Below are positions 51,580-63,319 of a DNA stretch of 64,000 bases, in pieces. Made by a program: the position numbers and the translations under genes. Source of the stretch: Dugong dugon (lineage: Eukaryota > Chordata > Mammalia > Sirenia > Dugongidae); NCBI GenBank assembly GCA_030035585.1, contig CM057469.1:64125501-64189500 (forward strand). The letters run 5' to 3'. Within the stretch, counting starts at the first letter, position 1, and every line of letters begins with the position of its first letter. The notes beneath the pieces were generated by a model. The model saw nothing but the letters and a program-made list of their open reading frames with translations. It made no database searches and was not told where the DNA came from.

Positions 51580-51900
51580 TGGCATTTATTGTTTACTATG
51601 TGCCAGATGTTATCCTAAGCATATCCATACATTGTTGTTGTTAGCTGCTGTCAAATGGATTCCGACTTATGGCGACCCCATATGTGCAGAGTAGAACTGC
51701 TCCGTAGCGTTTTCAAAACTGTGACCTTTCAGAAGCAGATCTTCAGCTTGTCTACAATCATTTAATAAACAGTAGTGTCTTACAGATTGAAAAAAGGGGG
51801 CTAAGAGTCTTTAAACTGATTAGTAGGCAGTTGCAGAATTCAAATTCAAGTAGTCTCATTTCAGAACCTTCATACTTAACCACTATACTCTACTCTTCCT
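51580..51900 (-). mobile_element. MIR SINE, antisense, split by AfroSINE
   Basis: ggcatttattgtttactatg tgccagatgttatcc on the left; cagttgcagaattcaaattc aag and ttaaccactatactctactc on the right. An AfroSINE fragment separates them. Confidence 0.78.
51632..51755 (-). mobile_element. AfroSINE, antisense, 5'-truncated, inside MIR
   Basis: ttgttgttgttagctgctgt, ggattccgacttatggcgac, cagaagcagatcttcagctt. The tRNA head is missing. Confidence 0.88.
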
Positions 51901-52394
51901 AAAGTAAAGCATCATTTTTCTTGACGTGGAGTCAAATTTTCTGGAAAATATCATGAAATTAAATAGCTTTGGAATTTTATCCTTAAAATAAAACTGCAAT
52001 TTGTTTAAAATGGTGTACGTGTACCTGGAAGGGCAGTGGTTGCTGCTGTGATTGAAGAGTCCAGCGGACTGTTTTAACAACATGTGTTGGAAATTAAGGA
52101 TGTCTGCAGGATTTTACCACAAGTTTGAGCCCCAAGGTACAGGTGGCTTGCCAGTTGACTCTGAGTTTTCTTGTTTACATATTCTCACCTACTGATGGGA
52201 ATAGGATATTTTGTTTTGGATTAAAAACATAACAACAAAAACAACTTGTCAAGCATATTACAGAGAGCTCCCGTTAAACCAAGAATGTTATCGTCTCCGG
52301 AAGTGAAATAAGGTGCCAACCATTCAACCCACAAGAAAATCAGGTACATCATAAAGATATTTAATTTATACCACGTTAGACCTGCATGCAACTT
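51901..52394. other. unassigned sequence
   Basis: No gene or repeat recognised. Confidence 0.4.
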
Positions 52395-52500
52395 TACAGT
52401 GGACACTGAGGCTCAGCAAAGCAAAGCACCTTATTCAAGGTCACATGACAGAACCAGAACTAGAACCGAGGGCCAGCTCTTTTTTGCACTAGTATACTTA
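52395..52500 (-). mobile_element. MIR SINE, antisense fragment
   Basis: gtggacactgaggctcagca, attcaaggtcacatgacaga, ctagaaccgagggccagctc. Confidence 0.7.
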
Positions 52501-52739
52501 ATGACCAGGTTCCTCATTCTGTACATTCTGTGTATCATTGCTTGTGGTTCTTGGCATCAAGATAATTACTGATTATAAGTTAATTACAACTTTGAGGCTG
52601 TGTAGAATCTGTTGTCAGGTACATGAGGTTGCAGTATTCTTTATCTCTTTAAAGTCTCCAACAAATACGCATGCAGCACATCACCTATGTGGTAATATCA
52701 AACTGTTGGTAATTCAAGTCGGTTCTCCTTACCATTGCA

Positions 52740-53610
52740 GTGTCAGCAATTTCAGTCCAGTTATCTTCTCGTTTTGTTTGTGATCTCAGCGATTACTTTA
52801 TTGAAGAAACTGCAGGCATACGACATGAGAGTTCTCAACTTTCCTTCCCTTCAGCTCAAAATGTCTCTAGTCTTTATTCTTTCTTTCTTCTTTCCAGCTT
52901 CCATAAAATGATAGCTATTTGATCTTTTCTAAGATCTGTGCACTGTTTCTTGTCCTCTTTTACCTCTTTCAAAACTTGACTTTGAAAAAGTTCACTTTGT
53001 CTTTTTCATTTCCAATAACCGGCTCTTTACTAATTCCTTCCCACTATCTTGAAAACATGCTCAGACAGTCCCTAATGTTGGAAATGCCCTCTTTGTCCTG
53101 CTACCCCCTAGCATTATAGCCTTCTCATTCTTTTCCCATTTATATTTAAATATCTTAAAAAATTGCCTGAGTTAATTACCTATACTTCCTTATCATTCAT
53201 TCTTAGCCCCATACTACATGCCTTGTTTCCCCACCTCTCAAGTGAAATTGCTCGCTCAGAGGTAAACACAAGCTCATTAATGTCAAATCCAATGGATCTT
53301 TCTTATATTTGAGCTTCTTTCATGTGGCTATAGCATTTGATGATACATATATCTTTTTTTTCTTGAAAATATTTCCTCTTTTAGTTTCTGTGACCCGCCA
53401 TTTCCTGGTTTCCTCCCACCTGTGTATTACTTCTCAATTTTCTGATCTGGTTCCTCTTCCGTCTCTTGCCTCTTAAGCCCAAATATTCTCCCCAGCTTCT
53501 GTACTGCTCTGTACTCATTTTTCTCCTCGGCTTCTGCACTCTATCTTTGAGTCATCTCATCCTCTTCCTCAGCTTCTATTAACACAGAAATTGTTGACTT
53601 TCTGGATCAT
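52740..53610 (+). mobile_element. L2 LINE ORF2 region, sense
   Basis: L2 ORF2 sequence: gaaattgctcgctcagaggt, atgtcaaatccaatggatct, gccatttcctggtttcctcc cacct, gcttctgcactctatctttg. This is the block just upstream of the L2 part present at 17520. It is too decayed for a usable frame. Confidence 0.65.
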
Positions 53611-53664
53611 GAACATTTTTGAGCATCTGACCAAAGCTATGAGCTCCCAAAAGATTCACATAAT

Positions 53665-53820
53665 AGTATAACAGCTAACATTTATTGAGCACTCGCTATG
53701 TGACCTATTAAATCTCACAACAATCCCATGAGGTTGGATAAGGAAGTTTGCCAAAGATCCGCGTCTTCTAAGTCAACCTGGCTTGCATTCAAACTCTAGC
53801 AGTCTGGCTACAAATGTACT
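53665..53820 (-). mobile_element. MIR SINE, antisense
   Basis: taacagctaacatttattga gcactcgctatgtg, atctcacaacaatcccatga ggttgg, gcattcaaactctagcagtc tggc. The middle is shortened. Confidence 0.78.
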
Positions 53821-53924
53821 ATGACATTCAAATTCTGCACACATTGTTAGGGGAATCATGGTCTTCCCAATCCCTTCTAAACTATCACTACTAAGACAAT
53901 CGCTACAAAACCTCGCTCTCTAGG

Positions 53925-55065
53925 CCAACTTTTTAAAACTGATTGTATTGAGGTATAATCGACATACAATGAACTGCATATACTTAGGGTACAATTTAAT
54001 AAGTTTTGATACACACACACGCACACATACAAAAACACACATGCACAACATATATGTACACCTGTGAAACCATCACCACAATTGAGACAATAAACATATC
54101 CATCATTCCCAAATTTTCTCGGTCCCCTTTTAATGGACAGCTTCCTGTTCCTCTCCACCTCACTCTGTCCACAGGCAACCACTGATCTGATTTCTGTCAC
54201 TATAAATTAGTTTGCATCTTCTAGAATCTTCTATTAATGAAATTATATAGAATTCATTCACTAAGCGTTATTATTTTGAGATTTATTCATGCTGTTTAGT
54301 GTAAGAGAAGTTCATTCCTATTTATAGTTGAGTAGTGTTCCACTGTATAGATATACCAACAATTGTTTATTCATTCATTTTGTTGATAGACATTGGGTTG
54401 TTTCCGGTTTGGGACTATTACAACAAAAAAGCTGCTGTGAACACTTTTTGTATAAGTCTTTGTATGAACATAAGCTTTCATTTCTCCTGGGTAAATACCC
54501 AGGAATGGAGTGGCTGGAACATTTAATATGTATACATCTAATTTCTAAAAAATTAAAATACCAAACTGCTTTACAAAGTGGCTGCACCATTTTATATTTC
54601 CACCAGCAGTTTATGAGAATTCCAGTTGCTCCATATCCTTGCCAACACTTGGTATGGCCAGTCTTTTTAATTTTAGCCATTCTAATAGTAGTGTAGTGAT
54701 ATCTTGGGGTTTTAAATTGCATTCCCTATTGACTAATGAAGCATTTGTTCATGTGCTTCTTTGTCATCCACATATATACTTTAGTAAAGGGTTTCATTAA
54801 ACACTTTGCTTATTTATAAAACTGGGTTGTTTGTTTTGTTATTGTATTTTGACAGTTCTTTATATGTACTGTGTATAAGTCCTTTATTATATAAATCATT
54901 TACAAATATTTTCTCCAGTATGTGTCTTATCTTGTCATTTCTAGTCTCTTTTTCTCTGCTTGTTTTTAATATTTTCTTTCTATCACTGGTTTTGAGCAAT
55001 CTGATTATGATGCGTCTTGCTATAGTCTTCTTTGAGTTTCTTGTACTAAGGTTTCATTGAATTTA
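53925..55065 (-). mobile_element. old L1 (L1MA/L1MB-like) 3' end, antisense
   Basis: Reversed 3'UTR (actgattgtattgaggtata atcgacatacaa, acctgtgaaaccatcaccac aattgag, aaccactgatctgatttctg). Then the end of ORF2 (ggctgcaccattttatattt ccaccagcag, 54579-54608). It belongs to an older pan-eutherian subfamily than the neighbouring afrotherian L1s. A (CA)n-rich stretch lies at 54013-54050. Confidence 0.85.
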
Positions 55066-57529
55066 ATTTTTTTCCCAACATTTTTTAAAAATTTTATTGT
55101 GCTTTAGGTGAAAGTTTACAGCTCAAGTTAGTTTCTCATTCAAAACTTTATACACATATTGTTTTGTGACTTTGGTTGCAATCCCTACAATGTAACAGCA
55201 CTCTACCCCTTTCCATTCCGGGTTTCCTGTTTCCATTTATCCAGTTCCTGTCCCTTCCTACCTTCATGTCTTGCTTTTGGGCAAGAGTTGCACATTTGGT
55301 CTCGCATATTTGATTGAACTAAGAAGCACATTCCTTACTCGTGTTATTTACTGTCTAATATTTGTCTGAAAAGTGAGCTTCAGGAGTGGTTTCAGTTCTG
55401 AGTTAGCAGAGTGTCTGGGGGCCATAGTCTTGAATGTTTCTGTAGTCTCTGTCAGACTAGTTAAGTCTGGTGAATTTGAATCCAGGGGCCATGCTTTCCA
55501 GGGTACCTCCAGTCTCAGTCAGACCATTAAGTCTGGTCTTCTTACTAGAAATTTGAGTTCTGCAGCCCATCTTTCTCCTGCTCCATCAGGGACTCTCTGT
55601 TGTGTTCCCTGTCTGGGAGGTCACTGATGGTAGAAGGCCCCATCTAGTTCTTCTGGTCCCAGGATGATGCAGTCTCTGGTTTATGCAGTTCTTTCTGTCT
55701 CTTGGGTTAATACTTTACTTGTGTCTTTGGTGATCTTCATTCTCCTTTATTCCAGGTGGGTTGGGACCAATTGATGCATCTTAAGATGGCTGCTCTCTAG
55801 CTTTTAAGACCCCAGATGCCAGTCACCAAAATAGGATACAGAACATTTTCTTAATACACTTTGTTATGCCAGTTGACCTAGATGTCTCCTGAAAGCATGG
55901 TTCCCAGACCTCGGCCCCTGCTACTCTGTCCCTCAAAGTGTTTGGTAGTATTCAGGAAACTTCTTAGCTTTGGTTTAGTCCAGTTGTGCTGATTTCCCCT
56001 GTAGTGTGTGCTGTCCTTCCCTTCACCTAAGATAATTCTTGTCTATTATCCAGTTAGTGAATAACGCTCTCCCTCCTTCCCCACCCTCGTAACCATCAAA
56101 GAATGTTTTCTTCTGTGTTTAAACCTTTTCTTGAGTTCTTATAATAGTGGTCTTATACAATATTTGTCCTTTTGTGACTGACTAAATTCACTCATCAGAA
56201 TGCCTTCCAGATTCCTCCATGTTATAATACGTTTCATGACTTCATCGTTGTTCTTTATCGTTGAGTAACGTTCCATTGTGTGAATATACCATAATTTGTT
56301 TACCCATTCATCCGTGGATGGGCATCTAGGTTGTTTCCATCTTTTTGCTACTGTAAACAGTGCTGCAATGAACATGGTTGTGCATATATCTATTTGTGTG
56401 ATGGCTCTTATTTCTCTAGGATGTATTCCAAGGAGCAGGATTGCTGGATCATATGGTACTTCTATTTCTAGCTTTTTAAGGAAGTGCCAAATTGATTTCC
56501 AAAGTGGTTGCACCATTTTACATTCCTATCAACAGTGTATAGGTGTTTTAGTCTCTCCATAACCTCTCCAATATTTATTATTTTGTGTTTTTTGGATTGA
56601 GGCTAGCCTTGTTGGGGTGAGATGATATCTTATTGTAGTTTTGACTTGCATTTCTCTAATGGATAATGATTGTGGGCATTTGCTCACGTGTCTGTTAACC
56701 AACTGAATATCTTCTTTGGCAAAGTGCCTGTTCATATCCTTTGCCCCTTTTTTAATTGGGTTATTTGTCTTTTTGTTGTTGAGGTTTTGCAGTGTCTTGT
56801 AGATTTTAGGGATTAGGTGCTGATTGGATTTGTCATAGCCAAAAATTTTTCCCGAGTCTGTAAGTTGTCTTTTTACTCTTTTGGTGAAGTCTTTTGATGA
56901 GTATAAGTGTTTGATTTTTAGCCGCTCCCGGTTATCTCGTTTCACTTCTGGTGTTTGTGCATTGGTTCATATTACTTATGGTTCATATTCTGTTTTTGCC
57001 ATGTCTTAGGGCTTCTAGCATTGTCCCTATTTTTTATTCCATGATCTGTATTGTTTTTGATTTTATATTTAGGTCTTTGATCTATTTTAAGTTAGTTTTT
57101 GTGCATGGTGTGAGGTATGGGCCTTATTTCAGTTTTTTGCAGATGGATAGCCAGTTATGCCAGCACCATTTGTTAATGAGACTGTCTTTTCCCCAATTAA
57201 CAGACTTTGGGCCTTTGTCAAATACCAGCTGCTCATAGGTGGATGAATTTATGTCTGGATTCTCAGTTCTGTTCCATTGGTCTATGTATCTGTTGTTGTA
57301 CCAGTACCAGGCTGTTTTGACTACCATGGCAGTATAATAAGTTCTAAAATTAGGTAGTGTGAGGCCTCCCACTTTGTTCTTCTTTCTCAGTAACGCTTTA
57401 CTTATCCAGGCCTCTTCCCTTTCCATATGAAGTTGGTGATTTGTTTCTCCATTCATTAAAAAATGTGGTTGAAATTTGGATTGGGATTGCATTGTATCTG
57501 TAGATCGCTTTGGGTAGAATTGACGTTTG
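55066..57529 (-). mobile_element. L1 LINE (copy B), antisense, 5'-truncated
   Basis: Same lineage as copy A. It has reversed poly(A)-like T runs, the 3'UTR (gtgaaagtttacagctcaag, cagatgccagtcaccaaaat) and the ORF2 C-terminal half up to ~57529, where it switches abruptly to another L1 3'UTR. The switch point shares aagtctggtgaatttgaat with 55463-55481 of this copy's own 3'UTR. Confidence 0.88.
56139..57492 (-). pseudogene. L1-B ORF2 C-terminal half
   Basis: Three open pieces in different frames. 57492-57124 starts after the RT palm ([20 protein letters not shown], then [19 protein letters not shown]). 56945-56529 carries [37 protein letters not shown] and the start of the Cys-rich motif ([15 protein letters not shown], with the first cysteines lost). 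56516-56139 is the C-terminal end (IREM-independent part with CTTMFIAALFTVAKRWKQPR and KLWYIHTMERYSTIKNNDE). Endonuclease and FADD are not included. Confidence 0.85.
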
Positions 57530-58263
57530 AAGTCTGGTGAATTTGAATTTTATTCTATATTTTTATTCCATACTGTCCGAGACTCTCTGTTGTGATCTGG
57601 ATGGGATGGGACCAATAGATACATTTTAGATGGCTGCTTTCAAGTTTTTAAGACCCCCATTGCTACTCACCAAAGTAGAACGTAGAACATTTTCTTCATG
57701 AACTATGTTATGCCAATTTACCAAGTTGTCCCCCAAGACTATGGTCCCTAGTCTCACCCTCAGCAACTCAGTCCCTCAGGGTGTTTGGATGTGTCTTGGA
57801 TACTTCTGTGCCTTTGCTTTGGTCAAGTCGTGCTGACATGTGATATTGTGTCTTGTCTTTCCCTTCACCAAAGTTGAACTTGTTCACTGTCTAGTTAGTG
57901 ATTTCTCCACCCCCCACCCAGCCTGGAAACCATCCAAGAATGTTTTTTTCTGTGTGTATCTTTTCTTGAGTTATTTTAATAGTGGTCTCATACAATATTT
58001 GTCTTTTTGTGACTGACATATTTCACTCAGCATAATACCCTCCAGATTCATCCATGTTGTGAGATGTTTCTCAGATTCATCATTGGTCTTTAGCGTTGCA
58101 TATAATTCCGTTGTGTGTACATACCGTAATTTTTTTTGTCCATTCATCTGTTGATGAGCATTTAGATTGTTTCCATCTTTTTGCTATTGTGATAGTGCTG
58201 CAATGAGCATGGATGTGCATGGGTCTATTTGTGTGATGGCTTTTATTTCTCTAGGGTATATTC

Positions 58264-59379
58264 CTAGAGTGGGATTGTTAGAAAGTATGGTATTTCTATT
58301 TCTAGCTTTATAAGGAAGTGCCACATTGTTTTCCAAAGTGGTTGTACCATTTTAAATTCTCTCCAGCAGTGAATAGGAGTTCCAATCTTCCTGCAACCTC
58401 TCCAACATGTATTATTTTCTATTTTTTTGATTAGTGCCAGTATTGTCAAGGTGAGACGGTATCTCGTTGTAGTTTTCACTTGCATTTCTCTAATGGCTAA
58501 TGATCACGGGCACTTCTTCATGTGTCTGCTAGCTGCCTGAATATCTTCTTTGGAGAAGTGTGTTTTCATACCCTTTGCCCATTTTTTAATTGCACTTTTT
58601 GTCTTTTTGTTGTTGAGGTGTTGAAGTATTTTGTAGATTTTAGAGATTGGATCCTTGTCCCATATGCCATAGCCAAAAATTTTTCTCAGTTTGTAGGTTC
58701 TCTGTTTTCTCTTCTGGTGAAATCTTTTGATGAACAAAGGGTTTAATTTTTAGGTGCTCCCAGTTGTCTAGTTTCTCCTCTGGTATTTGTGCATTGTTAG
58801 TTATGGTTAGTATACTATTTATGCCGTGTATTAGGGTCCCTAGCATTGTCCTTATTTTTTCTTCCATTATCTTTATTGTTTTAGGTTTTATATTTAGGTC
58901 TTTGATCCATTTTGAGTTTTTTTTTGTGTGTGGTGTGAGGTATGGATCTTGTTTCATTTTTTTACAGGTGGACATCCCGTTCTTCCAGCACCATTTGTTA
59001 AAGAGACTGTCTTTTCCCCATTAAATGGACTTGGGCCTTTGTCAAATATCAGCTGCTTATAGGTGGATGAATTTATGTCTGGATTCTCAATTCTGTTCCA
59101 TCGGTCTATGTATCTGTTGTTGTACCAGTACCAGGCTATTTTGACTACTGTGGCTTTATAATAGGTTCTAAGATCAGGTCGTGTGAGGCCTCCCACTTTG
59201 TTCTTCTTCTTCAACAATGCTTTACTTATCCAGGACCTCTTCCTTTTCCATATAAAGTTGGTGATTTGTTTCTCCATCTCATTAAAGAATGCTGTTGAAA
59301 TTTGGATCATGATTACATTATATCTTAGATCACTTTGAGTAGTATTGACATTTTCCATGAGCATGGGATGTTTTTCCAC
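58264..59379 (-). pseudogene. L1-C ORF2, post-palm to Cys-rich region
   Basis: Pieces in several frames. 59379-58954: [20 protein letters not shown], then NKVGGLTRPDLRTYYKATVV and YIDRWNRIENP. 58975-58640: MSTCKKMKQDPYLTP and LNIKPKTIKIMEEKI. 58737-58504: [20 protein letters not shown]. 58485-58264: TCWRGCRKIGTPIHCWREF, the C-terminal Cys/His motif with its last cysteine replaced by Phe. The domain order is normal for L1 ORF2. Confidence 0.85.
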
Positions 59380-59658
59380 TTATGTAGGTCTCTTTTGGTT
59401 TCTTGCAGTAGTGTTTGTAGTTTTATTTGTATAGGTCTTTTAGCTCCCTGGTTAGATTTATTTCTAAGTATTTTATTTTCTTGGAGGCTATTGTAAATGG
59501 TATTGATTTAGTGATTTTCTTTTCAAAGTTCTCTTTGTCGGTGTAGAGGAATCCAACTGATTTTTGTATGTTAATCTTGTATCCTGCTACTTTGCTGAAA
59601 TCTTCTTTTAGTCCCAGTAGTTTTCTGGTGGATTCTTTGGGTTTCTCTGTTTATAAGA

Positions 59659-59988
59659 TCATATCGTCTGCAAATAGGATAGTTTTACCTCTTCCTTACC
59701 AATTTGGATGCCCTTTATTTCTTTTTCTTGCCTTATTGCTCTAGCTAGGGTTTCCAGCACAGTGTTGAATGAGAGTGATGATAAAGGGCATCCTTGTCTG
59801 GTTTCTCTTCTCAAGGGGAATCCTTTCAGTCTCTCTCTGTTTAGAATGATGTTGACTGTTGGTTTTGTATAAAAGCCCTTTATTATGTCAGAGAATTTCC
59901 CTTCTATTCCTATTTTGTTGAAAGTTTTTGTCAGGAATGGATGTTGGACTTTGTCAGATGACTTTTCTGTGTCGATTGATATTATCAT
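59659..59988 (-). pseudogene. L1-C ORF2 reverse transcriptase palm, frameshifted at FADD
   Basis: Residues include [17 protein letters not shown] (motif A; the catalytic Asp of IDxEKA-F is present and the Ala is Ser), [20 protein letters not shown] (motif B region) and [21 protein letters not shown] one-base shift just after EVKLS moves the FADD motif out of frame: its codons are still readable in the next frame at 59663-59674. The lesion therefore sits directly at the catalytic site. Confidence 0.87.
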
Positions 59989-60452
59989 GTGATTCTTTCG
60001 TTTTATTTATGTGGTAGGCTACATTGATTGATTTTTTAATGTTGAACCATCCTTGTATATCTGGTATGAATCTCACTTGGTAGTGATGTGTTATTTTTTT
60101 GATATGCTTTGAATTCTGTTGGCAAGAATTCTGTCGATTGTCGATTCAGTTGCATCAATGTTCATGAGAGATATTGGCCTGTAGTTTTCTTTTTTTGTGG
60201 TGTCTTTGCCTGACTTTTGTGTCAGGGTTATGATGGCTTCATAAAATGAATTCAGGAGGATTCCCTTCTTTTCTATGCCTTAAAATAGTTTGAGTAGTAT
60301 TGGTGTGAGCTCTTCTCTGAAAATTTGGTAGAATTCTCCAGTGAAGCCATCCAGGCCAGGGCTTTTTTTCTTGTTCAGAGTTTTTTTTTTTTTTTTTAAA
60401 TCTCTTCAGTCTCTTCTTTTGTTATGGGTCTGTTTAACTTTTCTATCTCAGC

Positions 60453-60565
60453 CTCAATTCTCCTCTTGTGACCTTCTACAGAGTTATCTAATTCTGAAAT
60501 TTTATTGTTAATCTTTTGGATTTCTACTTGCTGTTTTCTGTGTGGTTTCTAGTAGCCTATTTATT
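60453..60565 (-). repeat. ORF1-derived segment inside L1-C ORF2
   Basis: 113 bases matching 62953-63065 of the same element's ORF1 at a constant offset of exactly 2500 with no gaps and about 10 mismatches by eye (e.g. gttaatcttttggatttcta, agtagcctatttatt). Normal ORF2 sequence borders it (gtctgtttaacttttctatc on one side, aggtaggtagtgtgtttcta on the other). Confidence 0.9.
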
Positions 60566-61232
60566 AGGTAGGTAGTGTGTTTCTAGAAATTTGTCCATTT
60601 CCTCTAGGTTTTCAAATTTGTTGGAGTACAGTTTTTCATGGTATTATATTATGATCCTTTTTATTTTCATTTGGTTTGTTATGATATCACCCATCTCATC
60701 TCATTTCTTATTCAGGTTATTTGCTTCCTCTCCTTTTTTTCTTTTGTTAGTTTGGCCAGTGGTTTGCTGATTTTGTTTATCTTTTCAAAGAGCCAACTTT
60801 TGGTCTCGTTGATTCTATTGTTTTTCTGGTCTCTATTTCATCTATTTCTACTCTAATCTTCATTATTTTCTTTCTTCTGTTGCCTGTGGCCTTCTTTTGT
60901 TGTTCTCTTTCTATTTCTTCAACTTGTAGGGTTAATGCTTTGATTTTGACACTTTCTTCTTTTTTGATGTGTGCATTTATTGCTATAAATTAACCTTTAA
61001 GCACTACATTTGCTGTGTCCAAAAGGTTTTGGTATGATGTGTTTTCATTCTCATTTGTTTTTTATAAATTTTTTATTCTATCCTTGATTTCTTCTATTAC
61101 TCAGTAGTTTTTAAGCAAGGTGTTGTTCAGTTTCCATGTATTTGTTTTTTTCCCCTTTAGCTATTTCTGTTATTGACTTTTATGGCATTGTAATCAGAGA
61201 AGATACTTTGAATTATTTCAGTTGTTTAGATT

Positions 61233-61876
61233 TTATTGCAACTTGTTTTGAGCCCTAAAATGTGTTCTATTCTGGAGAATGTTCCATGACATTGAAAAGA
61301 CTATATACTTTGCTCTTGTTGGGTGGAGTGTTCTGTATATGTCTATGAAGTTGAGTTGGTTGATTGTGGCATTTAGATCTTCTGTATCTGTATTGAGTTT
61401 CTTTCTAGATGTTCTGTCCTTCACTGAAAGCAGCATGTTGAAGTCTCCTACTATTTTTATGAAACTACCTATTTCTTTTTTCAGTGCTGTTAGGGTTTGT
61501 TTTATGTATTTTGGAGCCCTGTCATTGGGTGCATATATATTTATTACGGTTATGCCCTCCTGGTGTATTGACTCTTTAATCATAGAATAGTCCTGCCTTA
61601 CCGTTTATGGTGAATTTTGCTTTAAAGTCTATTTTATTAGAGATTAATATTGCCACTAACGTACTTTTTTGCATATTGTTTGCTTGATATGTTTTTTTCC
61701 CATCTTTTGAGTTTTAGTTTGTTTACGACTTTATGTCTAAGGTGTGCCTCTTGTAGACAGCATATAGATGGATTGTGTTTTTTAAGCCATTCTTCCACTC
61801 TCTGTCTCTTTACTAGTGCATTTAGGCCATTTATGTTCAGTGTAATTATTGATAGGTATGAGTTTACTACTGTCAT
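61233..61876 (-). pseudogene. L1-C ORF2 endonuclease (APE-like) region
   Basis: N-terminal ORF2. 61876-61637: LSIITLNINGLNALVKRQRV (the N of LNING is a conserved active-site Asn) and PSICCLQEAHLRHK (the catalytic Glu in QEAH, normally QETH). 61583-61233: INIYAPNDRAPKYIKQTLT (the conserved YAPN), IVGDFNMLLS (conserved GDFN with Asp and Asn) and LNFIDIYRTLHP. Several catalytic residues survive. A gap and frameshift lie between the two pieces, and the SDHxxI end is not found in frame. Confidence 0.85.
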
Positions 61877-62330
61877 TTTGTTGTCATTGTCTTTTGTGAT
61901 GTTGAAGTTTCTTTATTCTGCTTAATTTTCTATGCTGAGTTATTTTTGTCTGTGGATTTTCTTTTCATTTCTTTCATTATTGTTGATTTTGTGTTTGCTG
62001 AGTCATTGTGTTTTTCTTTTTTCTTTTGCTAAGTAAGTTAGATTCCTTTACAGTCACCTTGAAATTTACCTTTCATCTTCAAAGTTTCAACCAGTCTTTT
62101 GTTTCTTGATATTGCCTTGACTTCTCCATATGGAAGTTCTATGACTACACCATTTATTCCCTCTTTTTTGTTTTGATGTTGTATGGGTTTATATATTGAT
62201 GTCTCTGCTTCCCTGTTTTCAGTCTTTTATCTTTGTTTTATTTTTTAGAATTTCCTATCTGGTTTGGTATCTGGTTGATCTGTCCTGTGTCCTAGTCTTG
62301 AATTGTTGTCTGATGTTGTTGATTCTTTAA

Positions 62331-63300
62331 CTAGAGGACTCCCTTTAATATTTCTTGTAATTTTGGTCTTGTTTTAACATATTCCTTTAATTTCTGTTTA
62401 TCTGGAAATGATCTAATTTTGCCATTGTATTTGAGAGACAATTTTGCTGGATATATAATTCTTTGCTGGAAGTTTTCTTCCTTCAAGGCTTTATATATAT
62501 CATCCTGTTGCCTTCTTGCTGGCATGGTTGCTCTGAGTAATCAGAGCTTAGTCTTATTGGTTCTCCTTTGTTGGTGACTTTTTGTTTACCCCTTGCTGCT
62601 CTCAAGATTCTTTCTTTGTGTTTAGTTTTGGCAAGTTTGATTATGATATGTCTGGGTAACTTTCTTTTGGGGTCTATCCTGTATGGGGTCCATTGAGCTC
62701 CTTGGATAGATATCTTTTCATCTTTCATGATATTAGGGAGGTTTTCTGCTGGCAGATCTTCAACAATTCTTTCTGGGTTTTCTGTTATCCCCCCATCTTC
62801 TGGAACTCTGTTCACTCATAGGTTTTTCCTCTTGATAGTACCCCACTTAATTCTTAGGCTTTATTCATTCTTTTTTTTTTTTTTTTTTGATTTTTTTTTC
62901 TCAAACAAATTAGTGTGAAGGGATTTATCTTCAGTCTCACTAATTCTGACTTCTCAGTTCTGCTCCTATGACCTTCTATAGAGTTGTCTAATTCTGAAAT
63001 TGTGTTGTTAATCTTTTGGATTTCTACTTGCTGTTTTTTGTGTGGTTTTTAGTAGCCTATTTATTTTGTCCTTTTGTTCTTTCATTGTTTTCCTGAAATT
63101 TTCTGTTGCTTTGTCTGTGTGTTCCTTGGTTTTATCTGGTTTGCTTTTGTTTTCCTTGATCTCTTTCTTGATATCTTGGAAAGCTCTGTATATTAGTCTT
63201 TTGAACTCTTTATCAGGTTGTTCCATTGCCTTATCTTTCTTCAGCAGGTTTTCTGCTTCTTTATTTTGGTTGCTTGTTGGAGGCCATCTTCTCCTGCTTC
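62331..63300 (-). pseudogene. L1-C ORF1, degraded
   Basis: 63226-63008: acidic/basic coiled-coil-like N-terminal half (EFKRLIYRAFQDIKKEIKEN, then TDKATENFRKTMKEQKDKIN). 62815-62483: RRM region (RIVEDLPAENLPNIMKDEKI, TPYRIDPKRKLPRHIIIKLA, ERILRAARGKQ). 62525-62331: C-terminal domain (RRQQDDIYKALKEENF, IIYPAKLSLKYNGKIRSFPD). Domain order and size fit L1 ORF1p (~340 aa). A T-run near 62871-62889 and frameshifts separate the parts. Confidence 0.85.
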
Positions 63301-63319
63301 TTTATGTGATTTGACATTG

